Assembly (NCBI RefSeq): GCF_029076845.1
Contig: NZ_JARESE010000049.1
Coordinates: 62,001 to 126,000 of the forward strand
Length of the DNA stretch: 64,000 nucleotides
Reading direction: 5' to 3'
Source of the DNA: Novosphingobium album (ex Liu et al. 2023)
Lineage (GTDB): Bacteria > Pseudomonadota > Alphaproteobacteria > Sphingomonadales > Sphingomonadaceae
Shown: positions 8,343 to 17,092 of the stretch, one piece after another
Layout: every line of letters starts with the position of its first letter
Position numbering within the stretch: the first letter of the stretch is position 1
Program-made: the position numbers and the translations under genes
The notes under the pieces: model-generated
The model's input: the letters and a program-made list of their open reading frames with translations, nothing else
What the model was told of the DNA's origin: nothing
The model's database searches: none

Positions 8343-8843
8343 GAGGGGGACGGGCTCCTTGGCCCCCTTAAGGTCAGGCCGGGGCGCGGGGCAAGCCACG
8401 GTTCGTCGCAAGGCGATGCTCGTTTCGTCGAAACCACGGAATCTGACGAAAGTGTTGCCGTCCGTTCAGCTTATTCCTTCTATTCCTGAATGCGTACCGC
8501 GATCCGGCCTTATGGCAGGATCGGCCGGAACGGAATGCCCCGCGCGGACGGCGACGCGCGGGGAGCACGGCACGGATGGCGCTTCGGGCGCGAGATGTGC
8601 CGCGAGGGCGCTTCCGCCGCCTGGCTGGAAGCGCCCTCGATCCCCGCATCGCCGGGCGGGCGGGATGCCGATACGATCGCCCCGCGATCCATCCCGATTT
8701 GGCACGTCCGCGCCGAAACCGGCGGTTTAACCATGCTCTTCAAGACTTCGTTAACGCTTGCCCTACAGGCTTAACCGCGCGTTAAGCCAGTTTCGGGTGG
8801 TGTCCCGCCCTGTCGGGCATCTGTCCGAGGAAGGAATGATCCG
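8343..8843. other. 500-bp intergenic region, no gene seen
   Basis: No convincing reading frame on either strand. The right-hand part is richer in TTAAC/GTTAA words and carries the CtrA-like site at 8771-8785. The lipoprotein ribosome-binding site GAGGAAGG lies at its end. Confidence 0.5.
8768..8788. promoter_or_regulatory. CtrA-type site / inverted repeat upstream of lipoprotein gene
   Basis: TTAA (8771-8774), seven bases, TTAA (8782-8785) matches the TTAA-N7-TTAA core of the alphaproteobacterial CtrA box. It is embedded in an 8-bp perfect inverted repeat, GGCTTAAC-CGCGC-GTTAAGCC. It lies 56 bp before the start of the lipoprotein gene. Further single TTAAC/GTTAA half-sites lie just upstream. 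Confidence 0.5.
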
Positions 8844-9560
8844 ATGAAGTCTCCTGCCCGTTTCCTCCTTGCCGGCCTTGCCAGCGCGGCCTTGCTGGCC
8901 GGCTGCAACCCGGCGCGCAAGGATGCCGACGACGTCACCGAGAAAGACCCGGCGATGACCGGCGCGCTGGGCGACCAGATCATGGTCGATCCCGAACTGG
9001 CCGGGCAGAACGGCGCGGCGGTTTCGGCGAACGGCGGGCAAGTGGAACTGCCGCCCGAGCAGCGCTCGCCCGAAGCCATCGCCGCCGCGCGCGCGGAAGC
9101 CGCCAAGCAGGCGGGCGGCACGCTCAAGCCGGCGCCGCAGCCGGGCACGGGCGGAGCCACCTCGCTGGTCGAAGGCGCCGCCACCGCCGCGCAAGTCGCG
9201 CAGCAGTCGAAGGCGGCGAGCACCGATTGCTCGCAGAAGGCGCAGTATTCGATGGACTGGGCGGCCAAGCTGCCGGCGGAGTTGCCGGTCTATCCGCGCG
9301 GCGCCGTGCAGGAAGCGGCGGGCGCCGACAGCGAGGGCTGCCGCCTGCGCGTGGTCAATTTCGTCACCCCGGTGACGCCGGGCGACGTCATCAGCTTCTA
9401 TTACACCAAGGCAACCAAGGGCGGCTACGCCGCCGAATACCACATGGACGGCACCGACCATGTGCTGGGCGGCAAGAAGGGCGGCGCTTCGTACCTGATC
9501 TATGCCCGCAAGCTGAAGAACGGCCTGACCGAAGTGGACCTGATCGCCACGGGCGAATGA
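8844..9560 (+). CDS. Uncharacterised lipoprotein
   Basis: A 238-residue secreted lipoprotein. The signal MKSPARFLLAGLASAALLAGC ends in a perfect lipobox (L-A-G-C), with the lipidated Cys at residue 21. Asn follows it, so outer-membrane sorting is plausible. A low-complexity Ala/Pro/Gly-rich linker (residues about 60-125) leads to a compact C-terminal domain from about residue 130 with two Cys (TDCSQKAQ and EGCRLRVV) that could form a disulfide. That domain has an alternating beta pattern (ISFYYTKATKGGYAAEYH, ASYLIYARKL). The ribosome-binding site is GAGGAAGG. No function is assigned. A CtrA-like site upstream hints at cell-cycle control. Confidence 0.85.
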   Translation: MKSPARFLLAGLASAALLAGCNPARKDADDVTEKDPAMTGALGDQIMVDPELAGQNGAAVSANGGQVELPPEQRSPEAIAAARAEAAKQAGGTLKPAPQPGTGGATSLVEGAATAAQVAQQSKAASTDCSQKAQYSMDWAAKLPAELPVYPRGAVQEAAGADSEGCRLRVVNFVTPVTPGDVISFYYTKATKGGYAAEYHMDGTDHVLGGKKGGASYLIYARKLKNGLTEVDLIATGE

Positions 9561-9697
9561 TTTTCCAGCCTGGTGGGTTGGTTATCCAGCCTAACGGCTG
9601 GGGGGCGTGGGCCGGTGCCGCAAGGCCATGACGGATGTCATGGCCGCACCCAACAAAGACTCGGGCTGGTGCCGCTCCCAGCCGTGAGGCTGGAAAA
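9561..9697. repeat. Compound palindromic element between convergent genes
   Basis: Nested inverted repeats fill the gap between two convergent genes. The outer arms are TTTTCCAGCC (9561-9570) and GGCTGGAAAA (9688-9697). Two small hairpins are CCAGCC-TAAC-GGCTGG (9586-9601) and CCAGCC-GTGA-GGCTGG (9678-9693). A central stem, GGCCATGAC-GGAT-GTCATGGCC (9624-9645), extends with GGTGC/GCACC. It probably acts as a bidirectional transcription stop or a REP-like element. It is not canonical, because the A-run on the right would precede the hairpin in minus-strand RNA. Confidence 0.65.
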
Positions 9698-9698
9698 A

Positions 9699-11168
9699 TT
9701 ACCGCAAACCCACGCCGATCACCGCGCGGGGCTGTTCCATTTCGCCGGACGTCACCGGATAGGCGCAATAGTCCGCCGCGTAATAGCCGGTGGGGCGATG
9801 GTTGCCCGAAAGCCCGATGCCGCCCATCGGGGCGCTGTGCGCCGGGCCGACGGTCGGGCGGTTCCAGTTGACGATCCCGGCGCGCACGTTGGCCCAGAAG
9901 CGGTTGTAGTCCTGCGGGCTGCCGCCGACCAGCGAGGCGACGAGGCCGAAGCGGGTGTTGTTGGCTTCCGCGATCGCCTCGTCCAGATCGTCGACGCGGA
10001 TCACTTGCAGGATCGGGCCGAACAGCTCGACATCGGGGCGATCCTTCATCGCCGTCGTGTCGATGATCGCCGGGCTGAGGAACGGTAGCGCGTCGTCCGG
10101 GCGGACGAGGTGCTTGATCGCCTTGCCGCCGTGGCTGAGCAGGTAGACGAAGCTTTCGGTCAGCCCGTCGGCGGCGGCATTGTCGATCACCGGGCCCATG
10201 AACGGCGCCGGCTCGTCGAACGGGGCGCCGAAGATCAGGCGATCGGCCAGCGCCTTCACTTCGTGGACCACGGCATCGTAGAGCGAGGACTTGACGATCA
10301 GCCGGCGCGCGGCGGTGCAGCGCTGCCCGGTGGAGGTGAAGGCGGACTGCACGACCAGCGCGGCCGCGTCGGTGATCTTGGGCGTGTCCCACACCACCAG
10401 CGGGTTGTTGCCGCCCATCTCCAGCGCGCAGACCTTGTCCGGCCGGGTTGCCAGCCGGCGGTTGATGGTGATGCCGGTGTTGGCCGATCCCGTGAACAGC
10501 ACGCCGTCGATATCCTCGTGCGCGACCAGCGCCTGCCCTTCGGCCGGGCCGCCCGCGACGAACTGCATCACCGCCGCCGATATCCCCGCCCGGTTGAAGC
10601 AGCGGGCCAGCATCTCGCCGGTCGCCGGGGCCTTTTCGCTGGGCTTGAACACCACCGCGTTGCCGGCGATCAGCGCGGGCACGATATGCGTGTTGGGCAA
10701 GTGCGCGGGCATGTTGAACGGGCCCAGCACCGCCAGCACCCCGTGCGGCTTGTGGCGGACGGCCAGCGTGCCCTGCATCGCCGAATCGAGCTTGCGCTGC
10801 GCCGTGCGCTCGGCGAAGGCGCGGATCGAGATTTCCACCTTGGCGATCACGTTGTCGACTTCGGCGCGGGCTTCCCACATCGGTTTGCCGGTTTCCCGCG
10901 CGATCGTCGTTGCCAGCTTTTCGGCATCCTTGCGCACTTCGTTGGCGAAGCGGCGGAGCAGTTCCATGCGGGTGGACAGCGGCTGCGCGGCCCAGGCGGG
11001 CCAGGCGCGCCGGGCGCGCTTCACCGCCTCGTCGATATCGCTGACCTTGCCGCGCCAGATCTCGGAGCCCGTGGCCGGCTCATGGGAAATGATCTCGGCC
11101 GTGCTCCCTTTGCCTGCGGGGCCCCGGTCGCTGCCTGTGCCTGACGTGCCTGTCGCTACCGCGTCCAT
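9699..11168 (-). CDS. astD: Succinylglutamate-semialdehyde dehydrogenase-type aldehyde dehydrogenase
   Basis: NAD-dependent aldehyde dehydrogenase, 489 residues, most like AstD of the arginine succinyltransferase (AST) pathway. The nucleophile is Cys284 in GQRCTAARR, the general base Glu lies in CALEMGGNNPL, and the cofactor region reads FTGSANTG. The N-terminus HEPATGSEIWRGKVSD is AstD-like. The frame is open to a TTG at 11192, but the ATG at 11168 is favoured although neither has a strong ribosome-binding site. No astA, astB, astC or astE lies nearby, so the pathway role is inferred from family resemblance only. Confidence 0.82.
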   Translation of the reverse strand: MDAVATGTSGTGSDRGPAGKGSTAEIISHEPATGSEIWRGKVSDIDEAVKRARRAWPAWAAQPLSTRMELLRRFANEVRKDAEKLATTIARETGKPMWEARAEVDNVIAKVEISIRAFAERTAQRKLDSAMQGTLAVRHKPHGVLAVLGPFNMPAHLPNTHIVPALIAGNAVVFKPSEKAPATGEMLARCFNRAGISAAVMQFVAGGPAEGQALVAHEDIDGVLFTGSANTGITINRRLATRPDKVCALEMGGNNPLVVWDTPKITDAAALVVQSAFTSTGQRCTAARRLIVKSSLYDAVVHEVKALADRLIFGAPFDEPAPFMGPVIDNAAADGLTESFVYLLSHGGKAIKHLVRPDDALPFLSPAIIDTTAMKDRPDVELFGPILQVIRVDDLDEAIAEANNTRFGLVASLVGGSPQDYNRFWANVRAGIVNWNRPTVGPAHSAPMGGIGLSGNHRPTGYYAADYCAYPVTSGEMEQPRAVIGVGLR

Positions 11169-11241
11169 GACCACTAAAATTCCGTTATCCAAGAAAGTTC
11201 TAGAATTGAGGGTCTATGGCACAGGTAATCCTACCGTGTTG

Positions 11242-12654
11242 CTAACGTGCCAACGGCTCATCGCGGGGAACGGTGCTTTCGCCGAGCGCGGCGCCCAGCC
11301 GGCGGATCGCGGCGACTTTCTCGTGGAGCGGCGCCCAGTCGTCATGCGCGTCGATCGCCGACCAGGTGCGCTCCACTTCGTCGATCAGCACGCCGGGCGG
11401 GGTGGGCTCGGCCCAGATCGGATCGTCCAGCGGCGCGGCGGGCGCGTATCCGGCCAGGATATCCGCCAGTTCGCCTGCCGGCGCCGCGCGGCCGCCGCGA
11501 TGGGCGAAGAAGAAGCTCTCGGGTGCCACGCCGCTTTCGCGCATAGACCGTTCGGCCGCGAGGATGAGCGCGGTGTCGTGCTCCTGCCCGCGCGGCGCCA
11601 CGCCGAGGCGGGCGGTAAAGCGCCGGGCCATGGCGGCGGCGTAAAGCGGGCCGAAACGGTCGAGCGCGGCGATCAGCGGCTCGCTTTCGGCCAGCAGCCG
11701 CAGCGCGACCGCGAACTGCCCGCAGTTCCACAGGATGGCCTCGGGCTGGCGGCCGAAGGCATAGAGGCCCGTATGGTCGAAATAGGCGGCGGTGAAGCCC
11801 GGCTCCCACCGGGGCAGCCAGCGCCACGGGCCATAGTCAAAGCTTTCGCCCGAAATGTTCATGTTGTCGGTGTTGAGCACGCCGTGGACGAAGCCCGCGA
11901 CCATGTAGGACGCGGCGAGATCGGCCATCCGTTCCACCACCTGGTGCATCAGGATCACCGCCGGCTCGTCGCGGCCCGGCGCGTCGGCGGGCGGCTCGCC
12001 GCCGGGATAGGTTTCCAGGCAATAGGCAACGAGCGCGGCCATATGATCGCGTTCGTCATGCGCGAGCAGGCGCTGGAACGTGCCGATGCGGATATGGCCA
12101 TGGCTCAGCCGCACCAGCACCGCCGAGCGCGTGGGCGAAGGCTCGTCGCCGCGCCACAGCGCTTCGCCGGTCTCGATCACCGAGAAGGTCTTGCTGGTGT
12201 TGACGCCCAGCGCTTCGAGCATTTCGGTGGCGAGAATCTCGCGCACCGCGCCTTTCAGCGTCAGCCGCCCGTCGCCGTCGCGGCTGAAGGGGGTCTGGCC
12301 CGATCCCTTGGTGCCCAGGTCCAGCAGCCGCCCGGCCCCGTCGCGCAGCTGCGCGAACAGGAAGCCGCGCCCGTCGCCGATGTCCGGGTTGTAGGCGCGG
12401 AACTGGTGGCCGTGGTATTTCAGCGCGAGCGGCTGCGCCAGGTTGCCGGCCAGCGGCTCGAACCGGGCGAAATGCGCGATCCATTGCGCCTCGTCCAGCC
12501 CGTCCAGCCCCACCGCGCGGGCCCAGCGGCCATTGCGGAAGCGCGTGACGTGCCGCGGGAACGCGGCCGCGGCGACCGGGGCGGCAAGCCAGGCGGAAAC
12601 TGTCTCGATACGGGGGTCGGGACGATAGGCACTTGCTTGCGGTTCGCTTCGCAT
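11242..12654 (-). CDS. selO: Protein adenylyltransferase SelO (YdiU)
   Basis: Pseudokinase-fold enzyme that transfers AMP from ATP to proteins (AMPylation), 470 residues. The nucleotide-binding GTKGSG (114-119) and GDGRLTLKGAVREILATEM follow the family pattern. The active-site segment HGVLNTDN (257-264) is followed by SFDYGPW with the metal-binding Asp. The C-terminus ends ...PRDEPLAR and lacks the terminal redox Cys/Sec motif seen in many family members. The much longer open frame upstream (to 13545) is antisense to a hydrolase gene. The ATG at 12654 gives the normal family length. Confidence 0.93.
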   Translation of the reverse strand: MRSEPQASAYRPDPRIETVSAWLAAPVAAAAFPRHVTRFRNGRWARAVGLDGLDEAQWIAHFARFEPLAGNLAQPLALKYHGHQFRAYNPDIGDGRGFLFAQLRDGAGRLLDLGTKGSGQTPFSRDGDGRLTLKGAVREILATEMLEALGVNTSKTFSVIETGEALWRGDEPSPTRSAVLVRLSHGHIRIGTFQRLLAHDERDHMAALVAYCLETYPGGEPPADAPGRDEPAVILMHQVVERMADLAASYMVAGFVHGVLNTDNMNISGESFDYGPWRWLPRWEPGFTAAYFDHTGLYAFGRQPEAILWNCGQFAVALRLLAESEPLIAALDRFGPLYAAAMARRFTARLGVAPRGQEHDTALILAAERSMRESGVAPESFFFAHRGGRAAPAGELADILAGYAPAAPLDDPIWAEPTPPGVLIDEVERTWSAIDAHDDWAPLHEKVAAIRRLGAALGESTVPRDEPLAR

Positions 12655-12738
12655 CAGGCGATAGTGGGCTGAGGGCGCCCGCCATGCAAGCCGGGCGGTG
12701 ATGGCTAAATGACCTAGGCAGGGGCGCCGGTTCAGGAA

Positions 12739-13611
12739 ATGACGCGATACGAGGATCGGTTCTGGACGAGCCGTGACGGGCTGAAGCTCCACTACCGCGA
12801 TTACGCGGGGCCCGATCACGGGGAAGGCGCGGGCCGTCCGCCGATCGTCTGCCTGCACGGGCTGGCGCGCAATGCCCGCGATTTCGAGGCGCTGGCCGAG
12901 CGTCTCTCGCCCGCATGGCGCGTGCTTTGCCCGGAAATGCGGGGCCGGGGCGAAAGCGAATATGCCCGTGATGCGGCGACGTATAACCCCATGCAATATG
13001 TCGATGATCTTTCCGCGCTGCTGGATGAACTGGGGATCGCGCGGATCGTCGCGGTCGGCACGTCGCTGGGCGGGCTGATGACGATGATCCTGGCGATGCT
13101 TTCGCCGGGCCAGATCGCCGGGGCGGTGATCAACGATGTCGGCCCCTGGCTCGAACCGGCCGGGCTGACGCGGATCAAGGACTATGTCGGCCAGGGCCGC
13201 AGCTTTCCCACCTGGGTCCACGCCGCCCGCGCGCTGGAGGAAACCCAGGGCACCGCGCATCCCGGCTACGACTTGTCCGACTGGATCGCCATGGCCAAGC
13301 GCGTGATGACGCTGTCCAGCAATGGCCGCATCGTGTTCGATTACGACATGAAGATCGCCGAGCCTTTCGTCGGGCTGGACGTCCATGCCCAGCCCGATCT
13401 CTGGCCGGGGATCGAAGCGCTGGCGGGCAAGCCGGTGCTGATCGTGCGCGGCGCCCTGTCGGACCTGCTGTCGGAAGAGACGCTGGCCGGGATGCGCGCG
13501 CGCCTGCCCGATGCCGATGTCGTCACGGTCCCCGGCGTCGGCCATGCGCCCAGCCTGTCCGAGCCCGAGGTGGAGGCCGCGATCGACCGCCTGCTGGCGA
13601 AAGTGGCCTGA
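12739..13611 (+). CDS. Alpha/beta hydrolase
   Basis: Alpha/beta-hydrolase-fold enzyme, 290 residues. The oxyanion region reads VCLHGLARNARDFEALAERL, and the nucleophile elbow is VGTSLGGLM with the catalytic Ser in G-T-S-L-G. The acid is probably the Asp in RGALSDLLS and the base the His in VPGVGHAPSL near the C-terminus. There is no signal peptide, so it is cytoplasmic. The next gene starts two bases after its stop, implying co-transcription with the glycosyltransferase. The substrate is unknown; ester, lactone or C-C bond hydrolases all share this pattern. Confidence 0.88.
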   Translation: MTRYEDRFWTSRDGLKLHYRDYAGPDHGEGAGRPPIVCLHGLARNARDFEALAERLSPAWRVLCPEMRGRGESEYARDAATYNPMQYVDDLSALLDELGIARIVAVGTSLGGLMTMILAMLSPGQIAGAVINDVGPWLEPAGLTRIKDYVGQGRSFPTWVHAARALEETQGTAHPGYDLSDWIAMAKRVMTLSSNGRIVFDYDMKIAEPFVGLDVHAQPDLWPGIEALAGKPVLIVRGALSDLLSEETLAGMRARLPDADVVTVPGVGHAPSLSEPEVEAAIDRLLAKVA

Positions 13612-13613
13612 CC

Positions 13614-14738
13614 TTGCGCCTGCTCCATCTTCATTCCAGCTTCAATCCGGGCGGTAAGGAACTGCGCGCGGTGCGGCTGATGAACGCGTTCGGCAAGGGC
13701 GTGTCGCACGATATCGTCTCCGCCTCGCCCGGCGCGCATGGCGCGGCGGCCGCGATCGCGCCGGGCATCGCCTTTGCCTTTCCCGATTTCCCCTCGCTCG
13801 AAGGACGGCCCCTGCCGGGCCGGCTGCAGCGCATTGCCCGGGCGATGAAGCCCTATGACCTTGTCCTGACCTATAACTGGGGGGCGATGGATGCGGTGAT
13901 GGCGCATACCCTGTTTCGCGATTTTCTCGGCCTGCCGCCGCTGGTCCACCACGAGGACGGGTTCAACGAGGACGAGGCCGATGGCCTGAAGACCGCGCGC
14001 AACTGGTTCCGCCGCATCGCGCTGGCGCGGGCCTCGGCGCTGGTGGTCCCGTCGAAGAGCCTGGAGGCGATCGCTCTGGGCCCCTGGCAGCAGCCGCGCG
14101 GGCGCGTGCGGCTGATCGCCAACGGCATCGACGTGAAGGCCTACCGCGCCCGGCCCAGGGCCGACGCGCTGCCGCGCATTGTCAAGCGGCCGGATGAAAA
14201 GTGGGTCGGCACCCTGGCCGGGCTGCGCGCGGTCAAGAACCTGCCCCGGCTGGTCCGCGCTTTCTGCGCCATGCCAGAGCCGTGGCAGCTCGTGATCCTG
14301 GGCGAAGGGCCTGAGCGCGAGGCGATCCGTGCCGAGGCGCGGCGGCTCGACGTGGCGCACCGGGTGCACTTGCCCGGCTTCGTGCCCGATCCGTCGAAGG
14401 CGGTGGGCCTGTTCGATCTGTTCGCCTTGTCATCGGACAGCGAGCAGTTCCCGATCTCGGTGGTGGAGGCCATGGCGGCCGGGCTTGCCGTTGCGTCGCC
14501 GGCCGTGGGCGACGTGGCCGGGATGGTTTCGGTGGAAAACCGCCCCTTCGTCACGGCGCCGGGGGATGAGGGCGCGCTGGCGCAAAGCCTGGAAACGCTC
14601 GCTGCCGACGCGGACTTGCGCCGGCGCGTGGGCGCGGCCAATCGCGCCCATGCCGAGGCGCATTATGATGAAAAGACGATGATTTCCGCTTACCGGGCGA
14701 CTTATGGCGCGGCCTTGCGCCGCCCGCGCTTTCCCTGA
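13614..14738 (+). CDS. Glycosyltransferase family 4 protein
   Basis: GT-B fold glycosyltransferase, 374 residues, predicted to move a sugar from a nucleotide donor to an acceptor at the inner membrane face. The N-terminal acceptor domain opens LLHLHSSFNPGGKELRAVRL. The donor-binding C-terminal domain carries GEGPEREAIRAEA and the E-x7-E motif (EQFPISVVEAMAAGLAV). The start is a TTG at 13614, two bases after the stop of the upstream hydrolase, so translation is probably coupled. The acceptor and sugar cannot be read from the sequence. Capsule, LPS and glycolipid assembly are the usual roles. Confidence 0.9.
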   Translation: MRLLHLHSSFNPGGKELRAVRLMNAFGKGVSHDIVSASPGAHGAAAAIAPGIAFAFPDFPSLEGRPLPGRLQRIARAMKPYDLVLTYNWGAMDAVMAHTLFRDFLGLPPLVHHEDGFNEDEADGLKTARNWFRRIALARASALVVPSKSLEAIALGPWQQPRGRVRLIANGIDVKAYRARPRADALPRIVKRPDEKWVGTLAGLRAVKNLPRLVRAFCAMPEPWQLVILGEGPEREAIRAEARRLDVAHRVHLPGFVPDPSKAVGLFDLFALSSDSEQFPISVVEAMAAGLAVASPAVGDVAGMVSVENRPFVTAPGDEGALAQSLETLAADADLRRRVGAANRAHAEAHYDEKTMISAYRATYGAALRRPRFP

Positions 14739-14870
14739 GCGGGCCTTTCGCGCCAGGCCCATTCAGCCGGGCTTCACGCATATCCGTGCAGCGATCAATA
14801 TCGTTGAAAACCCACGCCCATCCGCTAAACAGCCCGGCAATCTCGCAACCATCCGCAGAAAGCGCCCGCA

Positions 14871-15656
14871 TTGGCCCTGCCTCCTTCCGCAAACGGTGAC
14901 TCCGAAAAGTCGGTCCAGCGCAAGGCCGCGCAGCAGGACGTGTTCCTGCGCGAAGTCGACGATGCGCTGCGGCATGACCAGATGGAAGGTTTCTTCAAGC
15001 GCTATGGCGTGCCGGTGCTCGCCGCGCTCGTCATCGGGCTGCTGGCCTTCGGCGGCTATCTCTACTGGCAGCACCGTTCGCGTGCGCAGGCCGAGGAACA
15101 TGCCGAAAAGTTCGTCCAGGCGCTCGACGATCTCGACGCCAACAACCTGAAGGCGGCCGACGAGAAGCTGGCGGCGCTGGCGGGCCAGGGCGGCCCCGGC
15201 GCGGACGCCGCCGCCCGGCTGATGCGCGCGGGCATCGCGCTGGAACAGCAGCGCACCGCCGAGGCGGTGAAGCTCTATGGCGAAGTCGCGCAGGACAGCG
15301 CGGTGCCGCAGCCGCTGCGCGATCTGGCCACCGTGCGCGAAGTCACCGCCGGGTTCGATACGATCCCGCCCCAGGCGGTGATCGACCGGCTGAAGCCGCT
15401 GGCGGTGAAAGGCAATCCCTGGTTCGGCCTGGCGGGCGAACTGGTGGGCATCGCCTATCTCAAGCAGGGCAAGCAAAATCTCGCCGGCCCGCTTTTCGCC
15501 CAGATTGCGCGCGATGAAACCTTGCCGGATTCGCTGCGCAGCCGCGCGCGCCAGCTTGCCGGCATTCTCGGCCAGGACGCGCTGGACGATGTGGTCGAGG
15601 AAAAGAGCGCCAGTGGCGAGAATGCCGCGGCGGCGCCCGGCCCGGCGGCCGAATGA
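14871..15656 (+). CDS. YfgM-like TPR membrane protein
   Basis: Single-pass inner-membrane protein of 261 residues. A charged cytoplasmic N-terminus (DVFLREVDDALRHDQMEGFFKRYG) precedes one transmembrane helix (about residues 47-67, VPVLAALVIGLLAFGGYLYW). A periplasmic TPR-type helical domain follows (AEEHAEKFVQALDDL and repeats). The C-terminal tail is Ala/Glu-rich. In the family, YfgM associates with the SecYEG translocon and periplasmic chaperones. The start is a TTG at 14871, with only a weak AGAAAG upstream. bamB follows directly, an arrangement also known from gammaproteobacteria, which supports a joint role in envelope biogenesis. Confidence 0.85.
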   Translation: MALPPSANGDSEKSVQRKAAQQDVFLREVDDALRHDQMEGFFKRYGVPVLAALVIGLLAFGGYLYWQHRSRAQAEEHAEKFVQALDDLDANNLKAADEKLAALAGQGGPGADAAARLMRAGIALEQQRTAEAVKLYGEVAQDSAVPQPLRDLATVREVTAGFDTIPPQAVIDRLKPLAVKGNPWFGLAGELVGIAYLKQGKQNLAGPLFAQIARDETLPDSLRSRARQLAGILGQDALDDVVEEKSASGENAAAAPGPAAE

Positions 15657-15682
15657 ACCTGTTTGCTGGTGAGGATGTGTGC

Positions 15683-17029
15683 ATGAAGTCTGGTAATCCC
15701 TCGACCCGCAAGGCCATACCGATGCTCGCGCTGGCGCTTGTCCTCGGCCTGTCGGGGTGCAAGGTCTTCGGCAACAAGGAAGGGCCCAAGACGCCGACGG
15801 TGGGCGAACGCGTGCCGATCCTCTCGCGGATCGAGGCGGGCGCGAAAGTCGATCCCGAAATGGCCGGGGTCTCGGTGATCCTGCCCCCTGCCGAGGCCAA
15901 CCCCGACTGGCCGCAGGCCGGCGGCACGCCCAGCAAGAGCTATGGCCACCTCGCGCTGAGCGCGCAGCCCGCCAGGCTGTGGACCGCCAATGTCGCCGGA
16001 TCATCGAATCGCCAGCGCCTCGCCGCCTCGCCGGTAATCGGCGATGGCCGGCTCTACGTGATGGATACCGAGGGCAACGTCAGCGCGTTCAATGCCGATA
16101 ACGGCACCAAGCTGTGGTCGCGCAGCTTCAGCGTTTCGGGCGACGGTTCGCAATCGGTGTTCGGCGGCGGCGCCAGCTTCGATGGCGGCCGCCTCTATAT
16201 CACCACCGGCGTGGGCGAAGTCGCCGCGCTCGATGCCACGAACGGCGATGTGGTGTGGAAGGCCAAGCCGAGCGGACCGCTGCGCGGATCGCCGACAGTC
16301 GCGTTCAACGCGGTCTACGTGATGACGCAGGACAACCAGATCCTCGCGCTCGATGCCGCCGACGGCAAGCCGATCTGGACCGAATCGGGCTCGGTCGAGC
16401 AAGCGGGCGTTTTCGGCGTGGCCGCCCCGGCGGCGGGCCAGGGCACGGTGATCGCGGGCTATTCCTCGGGCGAGCTGGTCGCCTATCGCTATGAGAACGG
16501 CCGCCAGCTCTGGTCGGACGCGCTGGCCCGCACCTCGATCTCGACCGAGGTGGGCAGTCTTACCGATGTCGATGCCGATCCGATCATCGATCGCGGCCGG
16601 GTCTATGCACTGGGGCAGGGCGGGCGCATGGCCGCTTACGAACTGCTCACCGGCCAGCGCATCTGGGAACTCAACCTGGCGGGCATTTCCACGCCGGCGG
16701 TGGTGGGCGACTGGGTGTTCACGCTGACCGATGACGCGCAGATCCTGGCGATCGCGCGCGGCACGGGCAAAGTGCGCTGGCTCACCGATCTGGGCAAGTA
16801 CCGCAATGTCAAGAAGCGTAAGGACCAGATCTTCTGGGTGGGCCCGGTGCTGGCCGGCAATCGCCTGTGGGTGGCCAATTCGCGCGGCCAGCTGGGCTAT
16901 GTCGATCCGGCCGAAGGCACCTACACCAGCTTCGCCGAATTGAACGGGCCGGTCTCGCTGGCCCCGGTGGTGGCCAACCAGACGCTTTACATGCTGGATG
17001 ACAGCGGCCGGATCACCGCGTTCCGCTGA
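15683..17029 (+). CDS. bamB: Outer membrane assembly lipoprotein BamB
   Basis: PQQ-type beta-propeller lipoprotein, 448 residues, a part of the BAM complex that inserts outer-membrane beta-barrels. The signal sequence ends in the lipobox LSGC (Cys26 from the ATG used). Repeated blades show the A-x-D/A-x-x-G-x-x-x-W pattern (FNADNGTKLWSRSF, LDATNGDVVWKA, LDAADGKPIWTE). The ATG at 15683 has GGTGAGG eight bases upstream. An earlier ATG at 15653 overlaps the upstream stop but has no such site. It forms an operon with the YfgM-like gene. der (engA), often next to bamB, is not here. Confidence 0.93.
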   Translation: MKSGNPSTRKAIPMLALALVLGLSGCKVFGNKEGPKTPTVGERVPILSRIEAGAKVDPEMAGVSVILPPAEANPDWPQAGGTPSKSYGHLALSAQPARLWTANVAGSSNRQRLAASPVIGDGRLYVMDTEGNVSAFNADNGTKLWSRSFSVSGDGSQSVFGGGASFDGGRLYITTGVGEVAALDATNGDVVWKAKPSGPLRGSPTVAFNAVYVMTQDNQILALDAADGKPIWTESGSVEQAGVFGVAAPAAGQGTVIAGYSSGELVAYRYENGRQLWSDALARTSISTEVGSLTDVDADPIIDRGRVYALGQGGRMAAYELLTGQRIWELNLAGISTPAVVGDWVFTLTDDAQILAIARGTGKVRWLTDLGKYRNVKKRKDQIFWVGPVLAGNRLWVANSRGQLGYVDPAEGTYTSFAELNGPVSLAPVVANQTLYMLDDSGRITAFR

Positions 17030-17072
17030 TCGGCGGGCGCTTTCGTTCGGGCGTTTCACGCCGATTAACCTT
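17029..17072 (+). terminator. Possible terminator after bamB
   Basis: ATCGGCG (17029-17035) pairs with CGCCGAT (17059-17065) and is followed by TAACCTTTT. The loop is long (23 nt), so this is tentative. Confidence 0.35.
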
Positions 17073-17092
17073 TTGCCGCTAGGCCCGGCGGC

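Noticed and set aside
9678..9700. Hairpin plus AAAAATT as a canonical terminator of astD
   Set aside because: The A-run lies on the wrong side for the minus strand. It would precede the hairpin in that RNA, and in plus-strand RNA it is A, not U.
12655..13545. N-terminal extension of SelO to 767 residues
   Set aside because: The extension is antisense to a convincing alpha/beta hydrolase, and SelO has its normal length from the ATG at 12654.
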